From IMG/VR virus record IMGVR_UViG_3300009093_000013, positions 1 through 62,086 of that record: DNA of 62,086 nucleotides; one strand, written 5' to 3'. The notes beneath the pieces were generated by a model. That model was given only the letters and a program-made list of their open reading frames with translations. It was not told the origin of the DNA and made no database searches. The translations under genes and the position numbers were made by a program. The DNA comes from a virus. This document shows, in pieces, positions 7,705 through 15,416 of this stretch. The first letter of the stretch is position 1; each line of letters starts with the position of its first letter.

Positions 7705-9335
7705 TATTTGATCCCCAGCTTCTTGAGCAGTTCGTCGTCGCTCATTTTGGAGGGGTCATCGGACGTGGGGGCGTTCTTGCTGGTCCCGGACAGCTCGGGA
7801 ACCTTGGTCGCCTCAACCGCCGCCCTGTGGGCCGCCTCGGCCTCTTTCAGGAACGCCGACACGCCAGCCTTGAACGCCTCGGGTCCATCAGCCGTAAGAA
7901 TCAGGCTGCACGCCTCTTCGCGCTTGGCGGCGTCCGTCCCGCCACGCGCCGCGAGTTGGTCGTACGCATTCAGGAGCGAGTTGACGTAGATTTTCAGCGT
8001 CTTGAGGTTCGGGTCCGAGATAGCTGTATCCGCAGACTGCACGAGGCGGTTTATCGTCACCCAATTGCCGCGCGGAACCTTGTCGGATGCGTCCAACACC
8101 AAAGGGGCGAACTGCTGGATTTCGTTCTGCGCGACCTCAACCTTGCCGGCCACGCCAGCGGCGACCTGTGTTTCTTTTTTCTGGGCGCCAAACTCGATCT
8201 GCCCGGTCTTCACCAAGTCCGCGATCTCGTCAGCCGACTTGTCGGGATTGCGCTCCAGAAGTCCCTGGTAGAGACTGGCCTGCTGGGCTCGGGACCGCAT
8301 TCCGGCGGGCAGGGAAACGCCGCGCTCCGCAAGCGCTGCCGCAAGCTCGCCCATCTGGGGGGTAAACGTCTTGGTGTCCCCCTTGGCCGACCCCATCACC
8401 TGAGCAATGGCGTCGGTGCGGGACATCCCTCGGCTCACAAGCTCACTGACGGCAGCCGCCTCCTGCTCGGACATTGTGTTTCCGCCACCGCCGCGCTTCG
8501 CCTCGGCCTCCATCCGTGCGGCAGCGATGTTCGCGGCCTGCTTGACCTCAATCGGCACGTCTTTCGAGCCGGGATGCGCCTGCTGCCAGGCTTTTCCTTC
8601 CGGGGTGTCCCGCCATTTCTGGATAGCGGCCTGGACGTTCGTCATATGCTCGCCGAACGCCTCCAGTTCCGGCTTCAGAGCCGCCCATCCTCTGGCCGAT
8701 GCGTCCCGCGAGTTCTGGATCTCCGATATCTTCGCCATATCGTCCAATTCCAGGTGCGTCCGCATCAATGCGTCGTCGTATTTGACGCTATCGGCGAGCA
8801 GCTTGGCCTTGGCGGCATTCATGTCGTGGTCCGCCAGCTTCATGGCGTCTTCGTAGTCGTCCCGCTGGGCTCTATGACGCTCCAGCGCGAGGTTCATGTT
8901 CTCTTTCCATGCCTCGTAAGCCTTCTTGTAGGCTTCTTCATCGTTGGCCTTGACGGCATTGATCGCCGCCGCCATCCCGTTCATCGCGTTGATAGCAGGA
9001 GTGCGGGTAAAGGCGCTGGCCGCGATGGCAAAGATCGATCCAAGCGAACCGAAGGTCTGAAGCGGGTTGGTCTGTTGCTCCTGAAGCTCCTTCTGGGCGT
9101 CCCACGGCTTCAACCTCTCCCCGATGGGCTCGATCCCCGAATAGGCGTCCTTGACGCGCTTGCTGTCCTTCGAGGCGGCATCGGACATATCCCTCATATC
9201 CGCCTGGATTACGGGGTCCTTTGCCTTTGCCGCGAGGATGTCCTGATCCTGCTTGGCGATATCGACCAGCCCCGCCAAGGGGTTCTTCCCGTTGGCGAGC
9301 GAAACGGTTTGGGAGAGGTCGAAACCGTCCGGCAT
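7704..9335 (-). CDS. Internal virion / DNA-ejection protein B
   Basis: A 543-aa Ala/Lys/Asp/Glu-rich protein predicted to be almost wholly alpha-helical, with probable coiled coils at about residues 130-200 and 380-470. One small hydrophobic patch lies near residues 95-120. It begins in a TAATG overlap with the Gly-rich gene upstream. Composition and position match podoviral internal core proteins. No peptidoglycan hydrolase motif is visible. Confidence 0.6.
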   Translation of the reverse strand: MPDGFDLSQTVSLANGKNPLAGLVDIAKQDQDILAAKAKDPVIQADMRDMSDAASKDSKRVKDAYSGIEPIGERLKPWDAQKELQEQQTNPLQTFGSLGSIFAIAASAFTRTPAINAMNGMAAAINAVKANDEEAYKKAYEAWKENMNLALERHRAQRDDYEDAMKLADHDMNAAKAKLLADSVKYDDALMRTHLELDDMAKISEIQNSRDASARGWAALKPELEAFGEHMTNVQAAIQKWRDTPEGKAWQQAHPGSKDVPIEVKQAANIAAARMEAEAKRGGGGNTMSEQEAAAVSELVSRGMSRTDAIAQVMGSAKGDTKTFTPQMGELAAALAERGVSLPAGMRSRAQQASLYQGLLERNPDKSADEIADLVKTGQIEFGAQKKETQVAAGVAGKVEVAQNEIQQFAPLVLDASDKVPRGNWVTINRLVQSADTAISDPNLKTLKIYVNSLLNAYDQLAARGGTDAAKREEACSLILTADGPEAFKAGVSAFLKEAEAAHRAAVEATKVPELSGTSKNAPTSDDPSKMSDDELLKKLGIK

Positions 9336-10681
9336 TATCCGATCCTGATAACCGGAGTCCCGGACAAGGCCGTGGCGAGATTACCGATGGCCTGCCCGGT
9401 AAGGGCGGACTGCTGCTGATCGAAGTTCATCAACTCGGCATAAATCTGAGCGGACGTATTGGTCGCATCCAGGCCCTGTTGCAGGAGCTTGTCGGCGATG
9501 GTGAACTGTTCGACCGCCGCCTGCTGAGTAATGTTGTTCAGGTCCTGGACTTCCGCGCTGGAGCCGCTCATTCCCGCCGATGCGTATTTCGATCTGACCG
9601 CTGCCTGAGCAGCTTTTGTTGCCTGGTCGATGCTGGCCTGTGCGCCAGGCGGAAGCTTTCCGCTTTGCAGATAGGATGAAAGCTGCTGTCCCTGCGACTG
9701 CAACGAGCCCGCCAACTGACCAAGCTGGTCCTGCCCTGGAACCGACTGGCTCCCGGCCAAGGAGTACAAAAGCCCACCACCGGCAATGAGCGGGCCGGCA
9801 TTTGCGCCGAGAGCCTTGACGATATTCCCGGCGGTGGGTTTGTCCCAGGCGGTTTGAATGGTGTTTCCGCCCTCGGGCAAGGTTGGGATGTCTCCAATCG
9901 GCTGGAGCTGGGTGGTGGGTTGCACACTCAACCCGCTCGGGCCGACCGGGGCTGCTCCGCTCACGCCCGCGCCGCCCGCAGACGGCAGCGGTCCCGTGAT
10001 CGCGCTGGTATCCAGTCCGGCAGTCAACGAAGCGCCTTGTCCAGGAAGGCTCAGGGGGCTTATCCCACCATCGAGACCGGCGGCACCGCCTGCCGCCGTT
10101 AGGTCGGGAGAGGCGGTCACGCCGGGCGGGGGCGCAATGGCTGCTGCCGATGTGCCGGGAGCAGTGACGCCCGCAGTTTCCCCGCCTGAAGGTGTCGTGC
10201 CGCTCAGAAGCCCCGTGGCGAGGCCACTGGCGCCCCCGAGAGCAGCGCCAGTGAGGGGATTGCCACCCGTGATTGCGGATCCAATCGCCCCGGCGCCCGC
10301 CCCAACAAGAGCATCCCCGGCGGTAGCCCCGATTCCGAGCGCATCGCCGGCCAATCCGCCGAAACCGCCGATAGCACCACCAGTCAAGCCACCGGTAAGA
10401 GCGCCGATACCCGGATCGCCGCCGGTAATCGCCGCCGTGGTAGCTCCGAGACCGGCCCCGACGCCCGCGTCTACCAGGCCCGCGCCGATCACACCGGCAG
10501 TTTCTGCGCCGATACCGGTTGCGCCCGCGATACCAGCCCCAAGACTCGCTCCAGCCGATCCAATCGCCGACCCGGCGCTCGCGAACAGTGCCGCAGCCCC
10601 CTCCAGAAGTCCGCCATTGCAGAATTGGCTCTCCAGATCGACAACAACGCCGTCAAACGGGTGCAGAGTGACCTTCAGCAC
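9335..10681 (-). CDS. Gly/Ala-rich internal virion / DNA-ejection protein A
   Basis: A GTG start at 10681 overlaps the upstream gene by 7 bp. Residues about 25-170 of this 448-aa protein are an extreme Gly/Ala low-complexity region with repeated GAG, GGA and TGG steps, suited to membrane insertion. The C-terminal 120 residues form a Gln/Ala/Ser-rich helical domain. Such Gly/Ala-rich proteins upstream of two larger helical proteins are usual in podoviral ejection modules. Confidence 0.65.
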   Translation of the reverse strand: MLKVTLHPFDGVVVDLESQFCNGGLLEGAAALFASAGSAIGSAGASLGAGIAGATGIGAETAGVIGAGLVDAGVGAGLGATTAAITGGDPGIGALTGGLTGGAIGGFGGLAGDALGIGATAGDALVGAGAGAIGSAITGGNPLTGAALGGASGLATGLLSGTTPSGGETAGVTAPGTSAAAIAPPPGVTASPDLTAAGGAAGLDGGISPLSLPGQGASLTAGLDTSAITGPLPSAGGAGVSGAAPVGPSGLSVQPTTQLQPIGDIPTLPEGGNTIQTAWDKPTAGNIVKALGANAGPLIAGGGLLYSLAGSQSVPGQDQLGQLAGSLQSQGQQLSSYLQSGKLPPGAQASIDQATKAAQAAVRSKYASAGMSGSSAEVQDLNNITQQAAVEQFTIADKLLQQGLDATNTSAQIYAELMNFDQQQSALTGQAIGNLATALSGTPVIRIG

Positions 10682-11445
10682 GACTGCACCATCTCGATCT
10701 GCCCGTCTCGGAGCGTCATCAGGCCGATATCGAAGCGGATAACCGGCGGGTCTTCGCTGACCAGGCCAATCAGGGGATGGCGGGCGGCAAAAGCCCAGCG
10801 GTTGTAGAACAGGACGGCTTTCTTGATTTGGCCGCCCCTGACCATTTCGAGGGCTGCGCCCGCATAGCGATTGTGGTTCTCGTCGTCGCCATGAAGTTCA
10901 GTCGGAATCCCTAGCCTTTCCGCCTCGGCATGGATGCGTTCGTGCAGGTGCTGCCCGCTTTCCACCAGCCCGGACGCGCTCTGCACCCAATCCTGAATTC
11001 GGAAGCTGTAAATGTCGCAGGGCGGATTCGAGCCCTTGAAGGATGGCCCGTCGTCTCGGGTGAACTCGTATTTCATGCCCGCCCGAAGCGTGAGAGCCTT
11101 GGCCGCGACGTGACCGTGCGATACGCGCGTCATGATTTCGTAAGCGTCGGTATGCGTGAACATCCACGACGCCCCAGCTCGGACAAAATCGAGCGCCCAG
11201 CGGCCTCGGCCCTCGCTTAGAACCTGGGTGTGAACCTCATAGATGCCCGGTTGGGGGCAGAAGCACAGGCAACCGCCGTATCGCCCCATCAGGAGGATGT
11301 TGTTCGTGTTTTCCACGATGGGGGAGACATCGATCTCCCCCGCGCCCATATCCGCCACCCACGGGCGCACGGCGGGATCGTTCAGGACCGCATTGATGCG
11401 ATCCGCCGACAGTTCCCGCCAGACCATTGGGTGAGCCGCCGTCAT
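10675..11445 (-). CDS. Acyltransferase-like phage protein (GNAT/DUF2824-like)
   Basis: The start at 11445 overlaps the upstream stop in an ATGA; an upstream extension to 11571 would overlap that gene by 127 bp. The 256-aa product has an N-terminal W-R-E-L segment, a GRYGGCL patch, then a G-R-G-R-W-A-L-D-F loop similar to the acetyl-CoA-binding turn of GNAT proteins. Related proteins sit next to ejection proteins in other podoviruses. Substrate unknown; it may be structural rather than enzymatic. Confidence 0.55.
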   Translation of the reverse strand: MTAAHPMVWRELSADRINAVLNDPAVRPWVADMGAGEIDVSPIVENTNNILLMGRYGGCLCFCPQPGIYEVHTQVLSEGRGRWALDFVRAGASWMFTHTDAYEIMTRVSHGHVAAKALTLRAGMKYEFTRDDGPSFKGSNPPCDIYSFRIQDWVQSASGLVESGQHLHERIHAEAERLGIPTELHGDDENHNRYAGAALEMVRGGQIKKAVLFYNRWAFAARHPLIGLVSEDPPVIRFDIGLMTLRDGQIEMVQSC

Positions 11446-11942
11446 CAGTCGATAGGCGAGAAGTAGTGTTTCAGCACGTAGAGGTCGCCGACGCCCTTTT
11501 TGATGTCGCTCTGGCGGGCGTCGGTAAGTTCGCCGAACACGATCTCCGACGCGTCCATGCCCTTTCCCCATCGCTTAAATTCGCGATAGATCGCAGCAAG
11601 GTGGGACAGGTCGCCGTCTTCCATGGTGAAGACGAAGATTTCCTCAACGAACGGCTTCGGTTCCAGGGGTCTGTGATTGGCCTGCGCCAAGCCGACCGCC
11701 TTTTCCGTGCAGATGAAAAGGTACTGATTGGTTTCGATGGCACCGCGTATCCAGGCCGCAAGATACTGCTCGGAAACGTGCGGGTATTTGTCCTTCAGAC
11801 GGTCGTGCAGCCAAAGCCCATGAATCGACAGGTCCGGCAGATTGAATCGGCGAACGGATACTACCGGAATATCTTCGACCGTCACGGAAGCCTCTGAAAT
11901 CTGCTTGGGCGGGCGTCCCGGACGGCGAGGCTCAATCTGCAT
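11445..11942 (-). CDS. Acetyltransferase-like protein with AT-hook-like N-terminus
   Basis: 165 aa. The N-terminus contains R-R-P-G-R-P-P-K, which resembles an AT-hook DNA-binding core. The body (about residues 40-160) has a GNAT-like alpha/beta pattern, including a beta strand (E-E-I-F-V-F-T) and a helix beginning D-L-S-H-L-A. It is coupled by ATGA to the acyltransferase-like gene downstream; the pair may work together. Confidence 0.5.
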   Translation of the reverse strand: MQIEPRRPGRPPKQISEASVTVEDIPVVSVRRFNLPDLSIHGLWLHDRLKDKYPHVSEQYLAAWIRGAIETNQYLFICTEKAVGLAQANHRPLEPKPFVEEIFVFTMEDGDLSHLAAIYREFKRWGKGMDASEIVFGELTDARQSDIKKGVGDLYVLKHYFSPID

Positions 11943-11943
11943 G

Positions 11944-12279
11944 TCACACTCCGAGAATCTGACTGGCTTGGAGATGTTCTCGCGCGTTCAGGTTTATCCA
12001 GGACGCACGCTCCCCCTGGTCCCTCCATTGTACATCAAGAAGGTCGTTGCCTACAATATCTAGTATGGTGTTTTGCAAGTTATGCAATATCTGGTGTTGG
12101 AAGCCAAACATGCCCAGGTCTTGCGGATTGAACGGGTCAAGAACGAACTCCGGCATTATGATGCCGTGGACCTCGAAAATCCGCCGGTTGATGTCCCTGT
12201 GATGAGCCGCGTGAGAGAATGCCCACTCATCCGTTGACGATCTGTCGGTCGGAACATTGAAGATCGCTGCAACGCCCAT
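11944..12279 (-). CDS. Conserved-looking phage protein, unknown function
   Basis: 111 aa, starting in a TGATG overlap with the fibre-like gene upstream. Several His and Trp residues (H-A-A-H-H-R-D-I-N near residue 24) could bind metal. There is no membrane segment. Its place between tail fibre and acetyltransferase-like genes suggests a virion or assembly role. Confidence 0.55.
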   Translation of the reverse strand: MGVAAIFNVPTDRSSTDEWAFSHAAHHRDINRRIFEVHGIIMPEFVLDPFNPQDLGMFGFQHQILHNLQNTILDIVGNDLLDVQWRDQGERASWINLNAREHLQASQILGV

Positions 12280-13139
12280 CAGAATTGCAGTGCAGTAAAA
12301 CGCACCCCCGAAAGGGTCAGCGTGGTGACGGTACTTGCGGTAATATTAAAAGCCCGCATCGTCACCGTTCCCGCCGCCGAGACGAAGGCATTGAACGAGA
12401 CGCCTGTTGCGGTCAGGGAGGGCAGGCCCATGACGATGGTGTCTCTCAACGCGACCGAGGCGAAGGCGAACGTCTGGTCTTGCGAGGTCTGCGGCGCAAT
12501 CGACGTGAAGATGATCGACGCGATGCTTGTCGCCAGGAAATCCTTCAGCGTCGATCCGCTGCCGACAGTCAGAGACCCCGCCGTCATGCCCCCCGAAGCG
12601 GATACGCTGACCCCCGTCACCGAAACGGCGGTGACGGCTCCGGATGAGGTCAGTCCAGAGACGGATGCCGTCCCGGAAAGGCTCAGGGACGTGCCGAACA
12701 GCGGCCCAGTGAGCGTACCCCCACCCAAAGGGAGATAGCTGCCCGAGGACGAGTTGATCCCGGTCTGAAGGTGAAAACCGCCGCCAGCTCCTAGAGCGGA
12801 ATCGTAAACCAGCGTGATCAGGTTTCCTGCCTGGATTTCGGCTCCGGTGAGGGCTGCCGGGCCTGTCGCCGTGTCTTTGTACACCGGCAGTCCGGCCAAG
12901 CTGCCAACACCCGCCGTCACCGCTCCCGTATTGTCTGCGGCGGCGATCCCCGAAAACTGCATATAGTTGGCGTAGGCCGAAACCGTGGGCGTGTTCGCTG
13001 CCGGCGTCAGCGACAGGGAGTTCGTCCCCGTCACACCGCAGGGGATTATGGTTAAAGCACCCACCGCCGCGAAGTCCTGATCGAGCGATGAAAGCGGTAC
13101 GGGGCTGCTGAGATTGGCGAAGGTGACAGGTAACGTCAT
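12279..13139 (-). CDS. Tail fibre-like protein with Ser/Thr/Gly repeats
   Basis: 286 aa, almost entirely Ser, Thr, Gly, Val and Ala in short hydrophobic-polar repeats. It includes an L-P-L-G-G-G-T-L-T-G-P motif at about residues 135-145 that is common in tail fibre shafts. The C-terminal 90 residues are less repetitive and may be the tip. It is ATGA-coupled to the large GxGY-repeat protein upstream. Confidence 0.7.
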   Translation of the reverse strand: MTLPVTFANLSSPVPLSSLDQDFAAVGALTIIPCGVTGTNSLSLTPAANTPTVSAYANYMQFSGIAAADNTGAVTAGVGSLAGLPVYKDTATGPAALTGAEIQAGNLITLVYDSALGAGGGFHLQTGINSSSGSYLPLGGGTLTGPLFGTSLSLSGTASVSGLTSSGAVTAVSVTGVSVSASGGMTAGSLTVGSGSTLKDFLATSIASIIFTSIAPQTSQDQTFAFASVALRDTIVMGLPSLTATGVSFNAFVSAAGTVTMRAFNITASTVTTLTLSGVRFTALQF

Positions 13140-15415
13140 TGTCTGTGCCCCCAGATTTCATCTGTGACGGTCATGGAAATCAGCGCCATATCCGCCGCGC
13201 TGGTGGTGACGGTAAGGCCGGTAAGCGCGCCGTTCTGCGCTACGGCAATCGGGTTGATGACGAACACGCCCGTTCCCGAACCCGTGGACCACGAGACGGT
13301 GGCGTGGGAGCCGTTCTGCCAGGAGACGAGGTTATTGGAGTTGTTTTTCCAGTTGATGACGCCTGGGGTTCCGTCGATGGTATACGGATCGGACGGGGCG
13401 TCTTCGTTATCGACGGTGACGGTAAGTTGCCCGCCGTTTGGGTTGTAATAATACGCCAGTCCCGCAAGCCGCGTGGCGGTCTTGGTTACTGAGTACCCCC
13501 CTGGGGCCGCCCACAATTTTGACTGCACGGTCTTGGTGAACTGTGTTGTCGGGCGGGCAAACAGTTGGCGGATTTGCGATCCATCCGTACCCCAGGCATT
13601 GATGACCGAATTGATTTCCTGGTGCGCGATATAGATCAGGTCCATGTTCTGCTGGCTGGACCACCACTGCTCGCCGTTCCACATGAACAGCTTGTTAACC
13701 TGGTCTCCCGATATCGGATCGATCACCGGGATAAGGATCATCCAGACTTTCTTGCCGAAGATGATTGCCTTGGCGGCAGAGGGCTCAAACCCTCCGAAGT
13801 TCGGGACGGAGTTGTAAATCCCGTCCAGCGGACGCGAGATTTTGCTGACGGCGCCGCCGTAGGAAACATGAACTCCGAACGGATTGCCGAAAACGATATT
13901 TCGACTGAACACGTCGATTGCGGCAGCATAAGGCGTGCCGATTTCGGGGTCCGCGTTCTGGTTCGTATAAGTCGTGGTCGGCGGGGTTCCCGATGTCTGG
14001 ACGCCCGAGATGTAATTGATCGAGCTATCGGCTATCAGGTACAGGAAGCCGTTCGTCTGGATCGGCTGGATGTACTTGACGCGCAGGAAAGAATCGGTCG
14101 ATTGAGCAAACCCGCCCCCGCCCGAGGTCGAGAAGTCCCCAAGCGATTCCGGCGCGCTGAATTGCAGTAGAGCGCCATCGACAATCCACGCCCGAGACTG
14201 ATAGGTCTCGATTGCGTTGCCCTTGACCCCGAAGGGCATGATATCGATGGTCGCCGACGCGGCATCGTTACCGCCGGTAAACACAACCTGCGCCTTGGTA
14301 TAACCCAGGCCGGGATTGGTGACGTTAACCGCCGTCACCATGCCCGATCCTATCACCGCTTGAAGCTGAGCCCCGGTGCCGTCACCCAAGATTGTCGCAG
14401 ATGGAGCCGTGACATAGCCGGAGCCCCCGCCGGTGATCGTTACGGACCCGATCTGTCCAGTCGCAATCACGGCTGTCGCCGCGAACGCAAACCCTGTCGA
14501 TGTCGGGTCGAATATGTCAACGGTGGGCGCACTGGTATAACCCTGGCCCGGATCGAGGATGGTGACGCCAAGGCACTGCCCGTTGGAAAACTGGCCCTGG
14601 ACGATTGCGCCGTGCCCGCCGCCGCCAGTAAGCGTCACATAGCTTCCGGCCCCGTATTGAGCGCCGATGGCCGAGACATTGATGCTCTGTATCCCGCCGC
14701 CCGTTATGACGGCGGCTGTTGCCGACGCGCTGTCATCGGATCCACCCCCGGTAATCGTTAGGATCGGGGTATCACCAACAACGTATCCGCTGCCCGGATG
14801 TACGATGAAGATGTTCTCGATAGCCCCGCCGCCAAGCTGGGCGGTGAACGTGGCCCCCGAACCAGACCCGCCGGAAATCGTGATCTTCGGCTGTGACGTA
14901 TAGTTCTTTCCGCTATTCGTCACATTGACGATGGGAGATATCGTCCCGGAGGAATAAAGCGCCGTCCCGTCCCAGATAAAATAACCGTTCTGCTGGTTGG
15001 CGACGATCAGGATGTACTGGCTGCCCCACTGGCTAAGCCCGACATTCGTACGCGACGGGTTATGGATCGTTCCTGCGCCGCCGATATGGGTCACAACGCC
15101 GGTATTCGTATTCACTTGATCGATTGAGCCGTCCGACAGGAAAACGATGCAGATCGGGCTTGCCCCGAGATTGGCAAACGAGAAATAGACGATCTGTTTG
15201 GTTCCGGTGGCGGTATAAAGGGGCGTGCCTACCCCGTAGAGCGTACGGAGGTTGTTTTTGCCGAGCGGCATGAAGCCGTCGCACCATGCCATCGCCTCGT
15301 CCGCGATGCCCGGCCGAGACGACGATGTGTCGATCCCGATAAAGGTATCGAAGACGAGCGGAGTACCCGGAGGAAGATATGGGTTCTCCTGTTCCTGGGG
15401 AGGCTGTTCTGCCAT
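13136..15415 (-). CDS. Large tail protein with GxGY repeats
   Basis: The start at 15415 (one base after the upstream stop) is preferred over 15478. The 759-aa protein has an N-terminal globular domain, then about residues 160-395 with at least six copies of a unit ending in G-x-G-Y followed by a beta strand (P-x-V-x-I). The C-terminal half is a separate beta-rich domain with many aromatic residues. The repeat is shared with the capsid-associated protein, a tail adaptor and a fibre. Likely a tail tube, stabilisation or tailspike-base protein. Confidence 0.65.
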   Translation of the reverse strand: MAEQPPQEQENPYLPPGTPLVFDTFIGIDTSSSRPGIADEAMAWCDGFMPLGKNNLRTLYGVGTPLYTATGTKQIVYFSFANLGASPICIVFLSDGSIDQVNTNTGVVTHIGGAGTIHNPSRTNVGLSQWGSQYILIVANQQNGYFIWDGTALYSSGTISPIVNVTNSGKNYTSQPKITISGGSGSGATFTAQLGGGAIENIFIVHPGSGYVVGDTPILTITGGGSDDSASATAAVITGGGIQSINVSAIGAQYGAGSYVTLTGGGGHGAIVQGQFSNGQCLGVTILDPGQGYTSAPTVDIFDPTSTGFAFAATAVIATGQIGSVTITGGGSGYVTAPSATILGDGTGAQLQAVIGSGMVTAVNVTNPGLGYTKAQVVFTGGNDAASATIDIMPFGVKGNAIETYQSRAWIVDGALLQFSAPESLGDFSTSGGGGFAQSTDSFLRVKYIQPIQTNGFLYLIADSSINYISGVQTSGTPPTTTYTNQNADPEIGTPYAAAIDVFSRNIVFGNPFGVHVSYGGAVSKISRPLDGIYNSVPNFGGFEPSAAKAIIFGKKVWMILIPVIDPISGDQVNKLFMWNGEQWWSSQQNMDLIYIAHQEINSVINAWGTDGSQIRQLFARPTTQFTKTVQSKLWAAPGGYSVTKTATRLAGLAYYYNPNGGQLTVTVDNEDAPSDPYTIDGTPGVINWKNNSNNLVSWQNGSHATVSWSTGSGTGVFVINPIAVAQNGALTGLTVTTSAADMALISMTVTDEIWGHRQ

Positions 15416-15416
15416 G

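Noticed and set aside
7506-9419. 637-codon rightward open frame
   Set aside because: It lies antisense to two coupled ejection-protein genes, has shadow-type composition (rich in Arg, Leu, Gly, His) and lacks a ribosome-binding site.
9858-10742. 294-codon Pro/Ala-rich rightward frame
   Set aside because: It is the antisense of the Gly/Ala low-complexity region, which automatically gives Pro/Ala codons.
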